Source: Setophaga petechia
Lineage: Eukaryota; Chordata; Aves; Passeriformes; Parulidae
Assembly: GCA_024362935.1 (NCBI GenBank)
Contig: JANCRA010000006.1
Coordinates: 35,767,924-35,831,923 of the forward strand
Reading direction: 5' to 3'
DNA length: 64,000 nt
Part shown: positions 8,670 through 20,100 of the stretch, in pieces
Layout: every line of letters starts with the position of its first letter
How positions within the stretch are numbered: position 1 is the first letter of the stretch
The notes under the pieces: generated by a model
Told to the model about the DNA's origin: nothing
The model's input: only the letters and a program-made list of their open reading frames with translations
Databases searched by the model: none
Position numbers and translations under genes: made by a program

Positions 8670-9418
8670 TGTTGCGGTGCGCCCCCGCCGTCTCCCTCTC
8701 CCCTTCTCGGTTTGGTTAAACTTTAATTTGTAGTATTGTAATGTATTAGTTTCTATTGCTTAAGATGGCGCTTGCCGGGTCTCCCCTCCCCCTGTTTTTC
8801 CCTCTGCAGGGCTGTCAGTCAGTTAGTTACCTTGGTTACTCCCGCCTTTTTGTATCTTTTAATCCCCACCCCTGTCTGCTAAGTTGCCAGCCTGCCTGCC
8901 CGTCACTCTCTGCCCCAGCCTGTTTCTCCAGAATCTTCTCCCCAGGGCGGAGGGTGATTGGGCAGGAGAGGGCTGTCCCACCCCTTATGTGATTTCATTT
9001 GTTGTCCCCCTTTGTCAATTATGTTGTAAGTTAAGTTCATTGGCCAGGGGAAGGGGTTAGCCTCCCCCTGGTCTCCCTATATAACTTCTGTTCACCCCGC
9101 CCCTCATTGCAGTTCCCTGCAGCCTTCCCTCCTGTCACTTCCCTTCGCTCCCCTTAATAAACCTTCCTGCTGCTGCTGAGAACTGACGCCTCACGCCTGA
9201 TCCTTCGCCTCTGCTCGTGCTACCGTCTCCGTTCCTCGGCCTGCTGGAGCTGCCTCCTCCACCTTAGACGTGGAGGGAGCTCCAGAGAAGGGCATTGATA
9301 TCCCAGTCTGCTTCCGCCGGAAGGTCCTGGGACTTTGCAGCTGCCCGTGCCCACAACCACAGGCTGTTGGCTGTGCATTCTGTGGAGCCAGCCGGGCTCG
9401 GATTCCGGCACCGCCACA
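8670..9418 (+). repeat. ERV-1 3' LTR (749 bp)
   Basis: Matches the left LTR along its full length with no difference found by eye. Confidence 0.95.
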
Positions 9419-9424
9419 ATCCTT
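9419..9424. repeat. Target-site duplication, right copy (ATCCTT)
   Basis: Copy of 219-224 directly after the right LTR. Confidence 0.93.
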
Positions 9425-11404
9425 CTCCTCTCACTTCTCACAGCTTAGGTATTTGCAGCAAAGAAGAATCAAAGTCACTCTTTTATCTAGCCTAGCAAAC
9501 GGCACTGCCTAGCAAGGCTTTGGTGGCAGGGGCTGTGGAGGGTGGAGAGGGGGTGAGGGAGGGGGCAATTGCCAGGCTGCTTGTGGGAAGCCGAGGGAAG
9601 CTTGTCCTTGCGTGATGGAGCCGGTGCAGCTGGGCTTTGGAGCCTACAAAGTATCTGCCTTGCAGTGGGACCTGTTCCATCTGCGGCCTCACTTTGCTGG
9701 CGTGTGGCTAACGGGCAGGCTGGGAAGGAAGCAAGATTGGGACTGAAGCAAGATTTGCTTTTCCTTAACCATAGGCAGGAAAGCAGCAAAACTGGCCGGC
9801 TTTTGTCATATCTGGGATCTAGGCATTAAAACAAACCTGAGGGCCATCAGTGAGGAAAGGTAATTCTGGTAGTGTTCCCCGATGACAGGAATCCCAGAGT
9901 CTTTGCAGATAAACACCTAGCTTCTCCAAGGCAGCTGGAAGAGGGATATAGAAATTCTGCATTCATGTTTACCACAGAAATGCCAGCGTGCTGCACCTGT
10001 GTGTGTGTGTCCCCATCAGTTGCCCTGAAAACCATGCTGTTTCTCCAAATTTCAAGGAAGGAGTGATGAGGTGGGAGACCAGCTGAGAGCCCCAAAAGAG
10101 GGAAACCATCAAGTGACATTACTGGGCACCCAAAGGAGACTTGAGAAAGGGGGCGGGATGAATGGCTCCACGTTTAGAAGAAGCTTTGGAGATGGCTCTG
10201 CGCTGGACAGCTTGCAAATTCTAGTTCCTCCCAGAGCTGGAGGAGAGCCAGCGGGAGGAGTCCTTCTGCTTCTCCAGGGCAGGAGATGAGGTCTGGGCCC
10301 TTGCACAGAGCCAGGCTCCTGTGCACATTCAGCTGGAGGCAGCCTCCAGAGAAGCACCAAGAAGAGCCAGGGCTGTCCCTGCACTGCTTTTGCCCCTCTC
10401 ATCAGACGACTGAGGAGAAAAGCCCCAGTGGCAAGGTTCTCAGGGCAAACTTGCACCAGAAGAAGTAAAAGGGGCAGAGGTGGCCCTGGCCTCTTTCTGT
10501 CCCATGACTCCCCTGGGCTTCTACATGGAATGTTGAGCTGTGCCCATAGCAACTGTCCTTGTCTCCTGCTCCTGTGGCCGTTGGTGGAACGCTGGTGGAG
10601 CAGCGCTGCAGCAGCAGCTGCAGGATCAGCTCCTGGGCTGTCCCTGACCAGCCACCTTGTGCACTCAGCGCCTCAGCCGGCCTCTGCACCCACATCCTCG
10701 TCTCCACGTCTGCCGCCAGGCATCCCCACAGCACTTTGGCATGTCAAAGGTAAGAAAATCCCCCTTTGCCCTCAAAGCACTAACACAAGGGCAGGAGGCT
10801 CCAGCTGCCTCTCCCACTAAGCAATACACACTGGCTGCGTGCTCACTTTCCCCAGACCAGCTTCCACATGAAAGCAGGCTGCAGCTTCTGAAGGCATCAT
10901 CTTGCCTCCAGGGGAAACACACATCTTTCCTTAGAGGACGTAGACAGGTGTCACAGTGCACTTGCAGGTCCTCGTCCACGGAGGACCTGATTCAAAGCTC
11001 TCGGCAGCCATTTCACTCCTAAAACTCTCTTGCGCTGACCCCAAAAGAAATTGTTCATGGCTCAGCAGTTCAGCGGCTCAGTGTCTACAAATGCCCTTAT
11101 GCCCTGACTCTGCTCACACCTGCTGCAAAGCTTCAAAAGCAGAATGTGGCACTTCTCCTCTGGGATCCCTGTCGTTCAGGGCGTGGAAGCATTTTACTGC
11201 GCTTCTCCTCAAACAAAGGCTTTCAACTTCAAAAATGATCTGGTGTCAGCAATTCCTATAGACTTGCATAGGTACAATCGCTTCTAGATACATTCTCTTC
11301 TACTATCTTCATAGATCATTTTTTCAATGCATGTAGGGCTGCTTCTGCCTCATGCTTAGGGGCAGCTGTGAAATGCCATCTTCTCAGGAACACCATCACA
11401 GCAG
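9425..11404. other. Noncoding host stretch upstream of the ELM2-SANT exons
   Basis: Mostly unrecognised. One candidate exon ends at 10749 before a good donor (AAAG/GTAAGAAA). It may start near 10625 after CTGCAG and is Pro/Ser-rich. One of its frames matches the phase of the next exon at 11913, but that is not the frame that looks most like the family (ending WHVK), so it is uncertain. Nothing else was seen. Confidence 0.35.
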
Positions 11405-11690
11405 CACAGAAACTTCTGGCTTGGAAGGGATTCTCAAAGATGACGGAGCCCAGCTCCAGGGCCTGCCCAGGGCAGCCTCAGCAACCACACCCTGTGCCCA
11501 AGGGCAGTGTGCAAAGACTGCTGCAGCTCAGTCAGGCTTGGTGCTGTGACCCCTTCCCTGGGGAGGCTGTTGCAGTGCCCAAGCAGCCTCTGGGTCAAGA
11601 AGCGTTTCCTTGTAGCCAACCTAAGCCTGCCCTGGCACATCTTCCAGGCCATTCTCCTGGCTCTTGTCAGCGGTCGCAGGACTGAGGAGA
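11405..11690 (-). mobile_element. CR1 LINE 3' fragment, antisense
   Basis: The stretch runs from CTTGGAAGGGATTCTCAAAG through CCTGGGGAGGCTGTTGCAGTG and TCTGGGTCAAGAAG to the GTCAGCGGTC area. It follows the reverse complement of a CR1 3' end, the dominant avian LINE. It is diverged and truncated. Confidence 0.75.
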
Positions 11691-11912
11691 CTAGTGCATG
11701 GCCTTCTGCTTCCCCTCCTGAGGAAGCTGCTGACTGCTAGAGGGTCCTGCCTAGGAAATTCCACCTCCAAAAGGCAGCAATGACACCAAAGAGAAAGGAG
11801 CTGGGACAGAGGAGCTCGGGCTTTGCAATGATGAGCAGGATGAGAAGGAAGGCTACTGACACATCCTGGGCAGAAGGAGTTTTAACGGGAGCATTGTTTT
11901 GGTCTCTTTCAG

Positions 11913-13870
11913 GTGGAAAGGAGAGGCACAATCAAAAGGAAAGCAAGAGCCCACATTGAGCCGTGAGTTTTGGCCTAGGGTTAAAGGACAGCAAAGTGGA
12001 GGAATGGCCAGGAGGAGACGTGCTCTTTCAGAGTCAGGCTGGGATTGCTTCAAGCCTGTGGCTCCACAGAAAGGCTCTCTTGACCACTTGCCCTTCTTCC
12101 CTGCACCTCCTTCTTCCTTTAGACACATCAATGTTGGCAGCGACTTTCAGGCTGAGCTCCCAGAGCTGCAGAGCAGACCAGCAAGTGAGGATGAAGAGCC
12201 TGCAAGCCTGGTCTGGAAGCCCTGGGAGGAAGATGACTCTGACATGCAAAAAGCTGACAGAGGTAGCTTTGCTTCAAGCTTTCCTTCCACCCGTGACATA
12301 CTTGGGTCTTTCAAAGGCCGCTTTTGCGGCAAAAGGCGGCCTTTTGCAGGCTCTGCTTCTCTCCTTGTCTGGCCCATCTTCCCGTGTAGAAGTGTGAGAG
12401 GCAAGGAGAATGCTCTGCTCTTGCAGCAGAGCAGGAAAAGGAGCAAGCATCTTGCTCTCCAAATTGCTCAGGGCCATTTGCCACTGGAAGAGGGGAGATT
12501 GGGCCTCGCTTCTTATGACACAAGCTGCTTTGAAGGGAGAGCCAGCACTGCGTGGGCCCTTGGTTCAGCTGGCACTGTCTTTACCCTCTTTTTCCTGCTC
12601 TCCTAGCTGCTGTCTTTAGCTCCTGGGCTTTCCTTCTGCCTTGCAGGGCAACCTTTGCCCTGCCTGGCCTCAAGGCTGATTTTCGGTGCCTTTTTCTTGT
12701 GTTTGCCGTAAGAGAACTGTTGGACGTGGCCAGATCCCGTGGCGTTGCCGGGGCAGCAGCTAACCTGGAGCGCGCCCTGCACTGCCTGCACCAGGCACGC
12801 GGCAGCGTTCCGGTAAGAGGCGGCTGCTTGGGCACAGAGAAGAGGAGAGGGCACAGGGAATGCAGAAGGCGCGGCCACTGGGACAGCCTTTTCTTGCTGC
12901 TCTTTGAAGGAGGGTCTTAACAGGGAGCAGAGCATTTGCTGCCTGCTGTGTCTCCTCCAGCTGCGCCAGGGCTCAGCCCAGACGGCTCCAGCAGGGACAA
13001 TCTCCCTCCCGGAGGCGGTGGCGGCGCAAGCTCCTGCAGCCTGCTGCCTTGTAAATGGCCCGGAGATCTGGCTTCTCCAAGACATTTGGAGGGCAAATTG
13101 CTAGAAGCCTCAGTCAGCTGAGGCCATTCTGGGTGCAGGAGCAGCAAAATCATTAGGTTGCTGAGCAAAATGCCACTCTTGGGGACCAGGATCAAAGGCT
13201 TGGGCAGCAAAAACCAGCGACTGGGAGCAAATCACAGTGTTTCACCCACATGGCATACAGTGGCTTGAATGTGTGAAGAGGCAAAATAGCTGAAAGGCAG
13301 TGTCTGTGATTTTGGGCTCATCTTGAATGTGGTGGGGTGGCTAAAGCCTTCTCCCCTTTTGATCTTGCAGGAGGCTCTGGAGATGTTGCTCTCAGGGGGG
13401 CCTCCAACAGCTGCAGGCCATGCCATGGCTGATTATCATTACGCAGGTAAGCAAAGCAGAGCTTCTTCCTTCACTGACAGCTGCTGCCGTCCCCTTCATT
13501 CTTGTGGCAAGCATTTCTGCTTCAACAAACTGTGCTTAACAGCAGCACAAGGTCTTGTCTTCTCGGGGGCTGGGGAAAGCACCAGCATCTAGTCCTTCTG
13601 CTTTACTTCTTTTCCAATCCTTTTCCCGGGGGAATGCCTGCTCCTGTCTTCACTGCCTTCTGAGGGAGCACACACCTACACACACGTCAATGAGGGCCTG
13701 CCAGGATTTTCTGTTGGCAGCCAGCGGGATGTGCTTCACGTGCAGCAAGGGATCCATTCACCTGCTGCTTTTTATTGCCAGGCTCTGATAGATGGACACC
13801 TGAGGAGAAGGACTCCTTCCAAAAAGCTTTGCACACCTACGGCAAGGATTTTCATCTCATCCACAAGCAG
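11913..13870 (+). CDS. ELM2-SANT domain gene fragment (ZNF541/TRERF1/MIDEAS family), five exons
   Basis: In this family ELM2-SANT binds HDAC1/2 in MiDAC-type nuclear deacetylase complexes. The exons are 11913-11962, 12123-12262, 12715-12812, 13371-13446 and 13782-13870; all junction phases agree (453 nt, 151 codons, no stop). Exon 1 is basic (IKRKARAHIEP). Exon 2 opens the ELM2 domain (INVGSDFQAELPEL, SLVWKPW). Exon 3 continues it (ELLDVARS...LERALHCLHQA). Exon 4 reads EALEMLLSGG to ADYHYA. Exon 5 begins the SANT domain (WTPEEKDSFQKAL, YGKDFHLIHKQ). The last SANT helix, with its usual YY motif, is not found before the MROH duplication junction at 14103. The donor at 12263 (GTAGCT) and acceptor before 12715 are weak. 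The piece is probably a truncated paralogue. Family assignment is confident; the exact member is not. Confidence 0.8.
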
Positions 13871-13975
13871 GTAAAGCCACGGGACATTCTTTAGCCGAGC
13901 AGTTCATCAGGAGGAAAGCTGGCTTATTTCTGCTAGCAAGCACTGGCCTTCAGTTTCTCTCTTCTCAAGTCCCAA

Positions 13976-14102
13976 GTATGTTCAAGTAGTAACAAAACGG
14001 GACATCAAAGGCCTGTGTGAAAAGGATGATCCCGCCTCTCCGGCCCTTTTCTCCAAGCTCTTGTCGAAGATGAAGCTTGATTCTGTCAGGCCCTTGGCAC
14101 TG
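13976..14102 (+). other. Unassigned open stretch at the gene junction
   Basis: From the TATGTTCAAG at about 13977 one frame stays open into the MROH-derived DNA and reads a charged peptide (VTKRDIKGLCEKDD...LFSKLLSKMK). It lies between the last ELM2-SANT exon and the duplication breakpoint. It matches no domain known to me. It could be an exon fragment of a third gene. Confidence 0.3.
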
Positions 14103-14286
14103 GCGGAGCCCCGCCTGGCCTGGCCATTGCTGCTGCCGCCCTCTGGCAGCCGCGCCCTTGGGCGGCAGCCAGCGCCAAGGGCCGGGCTGAGCCCTGCCGG
14201 GCCAGCAGCCCGTGTGGCCACAGCGCCGGCAGCGCCGCTGGCAGGGAGCTGTGCCGCCGGCGCCGTGACAGGCTCTGTCTTCACAG

Positions 14287-14814
14287 GCATGGCCGGGCGG
14301 CACCTGAGGGGGCAGCGGCAAGAGCTGCAGCTGATCTGCACCGGTGAGCGAGGGCAGCGGGCTGACCGCGGGGGCTGCCGGGGGGAGCAGCAAGCCCTGC
14401 CCCGGCTGCGGAGGGCTCTGCTCCCGGGGCCAGAGCACACTGAGATTTCAGGGCCACGTGGGCCATTCGTGGCCAGCAGCTTTGGGCTGATACCCTTGCT
14501 CCCTGCTCCCTCCTGGCCATGGCAAGAGCCGGCTGGCATGGCCCTTGCTGGGGGCTCTCCTCGGCTCCCCGCAGATGCAGGATCTGACCGTGATTCTGTT
14601 CCTGTCTCTTGCAGCCCTGGAACGCCTCACGGAGGACATGAGCAGTGCCGTGTGCCAGCTGGCAATTCAAACACTGCATGTCCTCCAGCCAATACAGCGA
14701 GGGCCATATTCCATCTTCCAGAGGCTGCACGATCAGCTGCGCAGGGCATGGATGGCTCAGCCTTGTCTGTCGCGGCTCGGCTGGCTGCCCTGCCGAAGCT
14801 CTGGGGAGAGCTGA
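14287..14814 (+). pseudogene. MROH copy A: last two exons only
   Basis: The exons at 14287-14343 and 14615-14814 are near-identical copies of exons 14 and 15 of the intact gene (21735-21791 and 22063-22262). The TGA is at the same place. Exons 1-13 of this copy are absent: the sequence upstream of 14103 belongs to the ELM2-SANT locus. It is a truncated copy left by the tandem duplication and cannot make an MROH protein on its own. Confidence 0.88.
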
Positions 14815-16350
14815 TGCGGGAGGCTCTCTTTGCTGGGGCAACCTAAGCCAGCGAGGTTTTTTGTTTTTTTTTTTTTCTTTAAGATTTTTCTTTTCTTTTC
14901 TTCCTTTCAATATTTTATCCCATGTAAATATAGAATGTGTTAAAATACACAGACTCCCAGGATCTTTCTTTTGCTGCCCAGGGTCCGCAAGGGGTTGGGG
15001 AGGAGGGGGAAAACAGTGCCTGTGCTCAGCCAGCTGCCCAGGTGTGCAGTGCTGCAGGGGAAATGGCCAGAAGCCCCTTGGCCTTTGCTGGTTCTGCTGA
15101 AGCCTTTGTGCTGCCCACAGAGTGGCTGGGCAGGGCCTGGAGCTGCGGGGATCCCTGCCAGAGCGGTGCCTGGAGATGGCCACAAGCCCTGTGCCAGGCA
15201 GGAAGCGCCATCCGTGTCCTCCTGCCCGTGTGCTGCTGGCTGCCTTGCTGAGGGCTCTCCGGTGCCCCTTCATGGGGCTGCTCTGCAGCTGCTGTGGGGC
15301 TGCGGCGCTGCTGCCGGGCAGCTTGGCCGGGCTGGGGCAGCCCCTGAGGGGCTGGGGCGCTGGCACGCCCTGAGCAATGGGCTCTCAGAGGCCACAAGCA
15401 GCCCCCTGGCAGCCACCTTGATCCTGCCAGAGTTGACTTGCAAGAGGGATCCCGGGCACTCTGCAGCTAACAGCATCAGTGTTGTTGGAAACCCAAATGC
15501 GGGAGGTCTCAGATCTTTGGGCCTGGAAGCCAAGGCTTAGAATTAAACACAGGATTTGTGCTGAGACCTTGAAAAGGGCTTCCAAATTCAGGTGCTACAA
15601 GGGAGAATGTGGATTTGTAGTATAAAGCAGACACCCAAAGCTAAGTGGAGGAAAGTTTAGCATTTTAGAGTTTAAGATCTAGAAACAATAAAAGTAGTTA
15701 CAACTGTAAACACCAAGTTTACACTGCAGTGCTGTAGTTTTGTGTGTCAGAACAGAATTGGCTGAGAAAGCTTACACTAGCACGAGTTCATGAGATGAAA
15801 TACTGAAGGATTGGGTCAGAAACATCAATAAACTTGTTGGCAATGTTTTATTGGCCAAGAAATCCTTCAAAGTTGTTGTAAGTACAAGTCTTGTGACGTT
15901 GTGAGCCATGTAATGGAGATGTGAGCCAAACTCAGCCATCCTGTCTATGCAGAAGAGAAGAAAAAGCAATGGTATCATCTAAAAAACTCAGAGGTCCGCT
16001 CTCTAGCTCGTTCCAAATGCCTTGAAATCCCCCCCAGTGGGATTTAGCTACAAACAGATGACAGGGACTCTTAGTGCTGGCTCTTTGACTCCAGAGCGGC
16101 TGCTTTAGAATCTTTCCCATAACCCTGTGTGTAGTTATGTGCCAGCAATGGATCATTTGAAGAAACTTTCCCAACTGACTTGCATGGAGGCTTGTTTGAA
16201 GGGTATTTGAGGAGAAAGGCTCCTGCAAGAGATCTGGGCTTTGCATTTTGGCCTAGCTGTGTCCCCTGCTGATTGTGAAGTGTGGCATCAGCAGCAGGGC
16301 TATCTGGGCTAAAAATATCATCAAGTCACTTGCCCTTGCTCTTTTTGGCC

Positions 16351-16358
16351 TATAAAAG
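16351..16358 (+). promoter_or_regulatory. TATA-like box upstream of the intact MROH gene
   Basis: TATAAAAG sits 811 bases before the ATG at 17162, in the spacer between copies A and B. It is duplicated at 23799-23806 upstream of copy C. With an untranslated first exon it could be the promoter; no initiator or transcript evidence is available. Confidence 0.35.
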
Positions 16359-17161
16359 CTGGACCCGCTTTCGGGGCAAATTTGGAGGCCTCATCCATGG
16401 GTGGAGGGACCAGCTAGGATCTTCCTAGTTGCTGGGAATGGTTCTCCAGGTCCCTGGTGTAAAACGGGGCTGCCCAGCAACTGCGCATCTGCAAGATGAT
16501 AAACAATTGTCTTGGTTTGAAGAGAGACGTGTCTGCTCAGGAAGGCAGAAGGCTTCTCTGAAATGGAAAATGTCAATCCCCTCCTTTCAAATGATTCTCA
16601 TTTAAAAATTCAAATGCTCTCAGGGAAAGATATGGAGATAGGACTGAGCCCGCTAAGCCGGGCGGCGTTTGCTGATGCTCTGAGCCCTTCCTAAAGATCC
16701 TGTCGGGCTGCCTTAGACACCTGGGGCCAGGGATTCCTTCCAAGCTGGGCCACTTTGGCTGGGCTGGGGGTGGCCCCAAGGCAGGAGGCAGTGTGTGCAA
16801 GGGCTCTGGGTGGCACGCTGCAGCACGGTCACTGTGTCATGGAACGGAACCTGGTCTCCAAGGCCCCTTTGTGACACGTGGGAAACAGAAGCTCTCCCGG
16901 GTGCTGGGAACATGCAACGGGGCACAACGGGACAGAGCAGTGCTGTGAGGAGCCCCCGCACAGTGCACTCGTTTCCATCTGACCCGGAGCTTTTCCACAG
17001 CGTTGGTCCGGCAGCTGAGCTCGAGGCCAGAGCACGGGACTCGGTGACCCGCGGCCTTCCGAGGCGTCTGTTCTGCAGCTGCCCTCAAGGGCAGAGCGTG
17101 GGACTTGGTGCCCCGGAGCTTTCCCTAAGCATCCCTCCTGCAAGTAGCTCCAGTCAGCGGC

Positions 17162-20100
17162 ATGGAGCAGAGACCCCTGAGCGTGCCCAAGATGGCCTGG
17201 GGGGAGGAGGAGCAGGAGGAAGAAGGCCCTGGTGCTTCCCCAGCACAGGAGACTGAGGAGGTGGTGCCATTCCATGCACCGCAGAAGGGTGAGTGCCAGA
17301 GCTGGGCTGCAGAGCTGGAGCCTGCAGCCAACTGGGCCCCATGCCATGCCATGCCATGCCATGCCATGCCATGCCATGCCATGCCATGCCATCCTCTGGG
17401 GAAATGCCCACGGACAGGCCTGAAGAGGGCCTGGGCAGACACCCCGCAGGGGCCGTGCTCCATCTCCTGGGCAATCCCGGGGCTCTCCCTGCCTGGGCAG
17501 CGCAGGGCTGGCCTGTGTTCTCCGGCCTCTCCTGCATCCCCTCAGCTCTGGCTGCGCTCGCTCTTTGCCAGGTGCAGCCCTGGAGCGCACACAGGAGCAG
17601 GAACCCAGCCGTGGCCGCTTCCGCAGCACAGCGCAGGTACCTGCAGCCACCCCCACCTGGGCTGGGCCTGCTGTCCCTGCTCAGCCCAGCACCGTGTGTG
17701 CAGCACTCCATGCAACATCCCTGGCTTCCTGCCCTTCTCCTACAGTTTGTCTGCAAATTCATGAGGAGAATTCTGGAGGAAGAGAACAGCACCATGGGCA
17801 CAGGGCTCAGACCCTACGCTCCCATCTTCCTAACTAAGACCAGCGCTGCCCTCCTGTGTATGCTTGTAGAGGAAGATTTTTACTATCCAACCCAAGTAAG
17901 CAGCCCGTGGGCAGGGTTTGATCCTCCCAGGAATTGCTTGGCCTCCCAGGCCACGCATGCTGGTTGCTGTGAACCTTTGAGGCCACTTGGCAGTGCAGTG
18001 GGAAGGGCAGCACTTCTCTGGGGAAGCTGGGAACATTGCTCCCTCTGGCAGCTTTCCAAGTCTCCCTGTGCCTTCTCCAGGTGCCCGCCATGGTGAGGTT
18101 CATCCACCAGTGGCTCGTGGCCAATGATTGTGCTGAGCACAGGCTGGACGAGGCCCTGCTGGATCTCACGGAAGCACAGCCAGATGACACAGTCATGGCG
18201 CTCCTGCGTGTGGCCCCGTCCTGTGACAGGTATGGGGCCCAGCTGCCCAGAGGGCTCAGGCCTCCCCAGCCCATCACCCTGTAGAGCCTGGCCCAGGTAT
18301 CTGACCAACAGAGACTTCCAGGGCCCTCTGGCTGCTGCCTTTCCCAGCCCTGGCACGTCAGCCCCTGAGCCTGCTGCCATGCTCCCTCCCTGCCCCTCAG
18401 GGCTCTGTCCCCACCGGCCTGGGCGGCCTGGCTGCTGCTGGCCAGGGCCAGTGGGCAGAGGCAGAACTGGCAGCCAGCTCAGCTCCCCCCGGTGCTGTGT
18501 CTGAGACCCGCCCTGAGACACAGCTCTGACCCCACAGAGCTGCCATGGCCATGTGGAAGACCATCATGGGCTCAGCCAGGACTGTGGAGCTGGCACAGAT
18601 GATCCTCCTGGATGTGCTGGGGAGCTGGCCAGAGCGCAGCACGTGCACCTCCGATGGGGACAAAACGGGTGTCTTTGCCCTGGCTGTGAGTTTCTGCAAC
18701 GAGCCTTTGCTGGCCCCAAGGCCGCCTTTCCAGCAGCTCTCCATCCTCCTTCCCCCACTGCATCTCCCTGCCTCAGGCACTGGTCTGAAATCTGGCCCGG
18801 GGGCAGCTTCAGGCCCACCAGGCCGTGTGCTCCCCCTGCCTCTCTCCGGGCCTCTCCCTGCCACGCTCGCGCCCTGCCACACGGACACCTGGGCACTGAG
18901 CGCTGTCTCGGGGGGCTTTGTCCTTTGCAGGCAACCGTGGTGATGTGGAAGATCCTCCAGGTGCCCTGTCTGCCACGTATACTGAAGGTGTATTTTCCCC
19001 GCCTCTTTGTGCATCTGCTTTTCCAAGTGTTCTTCAGCACTCTGCATATGCCAGAGGAGGTCGATACCTTCTGGAAGGGATGCCAGGAAGAGCACGGCCT
19101 TGCCACCAGCCCCAACAGGTGCTCCATCCCACTCCTCCTGTCCCTGCCACGTAGCCTGCCAAGGAGCCAGTGCTGCCAGCCTGACCTGGGCTTTGCTGTG
19201 CACACAGCTTTGCAGTGCGCACCCTGAAGTCCCTGCTGTGCCTTCTGCACTATGAGGATGTGGTGGTGGCAATGGAACGCAGGTGTGGCTGGGACACGCT
19301 GCTCTCTCCTGACACCCACCACTTTGCCGTGGCTCTGCTGGCCAGGTGAGACCCCCTTCTCCCCACTGCCTCTGACATTTGTGCTCTGTGCCCAGGTGTC
19401 CCACACAAAGTCCCCGTGCTCATGAGCCAGAGGGCCTTGTCACTGAGGGAAGGCCAAGCACACTGGTAAAGGCTGGCAGAGGAGGGAGGCCATGAGCAAC
19501 CAACTCCCAAATGGCCCAGGTCCCCTTGCTGGAAGGCTGGTGGGGAAACATGAGAACTCTGCGAGTCATTCCTGGGAGAGGTTTGCCCCACTGGCTCAGG
19601 GACTTGTTGTCTTTTTCCTCTCCTCAGGATAATTTCCCATTCAGCCATACACTTTTGTTCCGGGATTGCATTCTACCTGCTCGCCCTGCTCAAAGAAGAG
19701 ATGCCATACTGGGATTTCCCTGCCCTGGCATTCCTTGTGGAGGTGAGCCTCGAGGCCAGCGCTGCCTGCCTGAGCTGCCTCCCAGCTCTCTGCCCTCTCG
19801 TAGGCGCAGCTGCCAGGACGGTGCCCGTGCCCTGTGCTGCTGCCTGGGCCCAGCCCTGTGCGGCTCCAGGCTCCTGCCGGCCGGCTCCCTCTCACTGCCC
19901 TGTGCCTTTCAGGTCCTCGAGTGCCTGGATTTGAGGGAATGCAGTGACAGTGTTCTGGAGATCATGGCACAGAACCTGCAGAGCGAGCACAGGGCCGGGC
20001 GTTACTTGGCACTCAGAGGCCTCGTAACGCTTGGCAAGAATCACTTGATGGTGAGAAGGGGGCAGTGGCTGAAGGCGTGCAGGCAGCGTGGGGCTGGGCA

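Larger units (their letters stand above)
225..9418 (+). mobile_element. Complete endogenous retrovirus (ERV-1), LTR-gag-pol-env-LTR
   Basis: A 9.2-kb provirus with 749-bp LTRs, TG...CA ends and a 6-bp target duplication. In order it has a tRNA-Lys1,2-type primer site, gag, a -1 frameshift signal, a single pro-pol frame, env and a polypurine tract. All three long frames are open. The two LTRs appear identical on reading base by base, which points to recent integration. Gag has one CCHC knuckle and a PPPY motif. The primer site suggests a betaretrovirus-like origin, while Env carries a CX6CC motif as in gamma- and alpharetroviral Env. Genus placement is inference. Confidence 0.95.
14103..17432 (+). 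repeat. Tandem duplication unit A (MROH 3' end, spacer, exon 1)
   Basis: Matches 21551-24891 at an offset of 7448, becoming 7447 after a one-base difference near 16900. I counted about a dozen substitutions over 3.3 kb. The unit carries the last two MROH exons, a 2.3-kb spacer with a TATA box, exon 1 and a pentamer repeat. Confidence 0.92.

Noticed and set aside
14281..15366. 361-codon minus-strand frame, repeated at 21729-22814
   Set aside because: Antisense of MROH exons 14-15 and the spacer; duplicated only because the DNA is.
16829..17801. Long minus-strand frames rich in AWHGM
   Set aside because: Translation of the ATGCC pentamer repeat and antisense of MROH exon 1.
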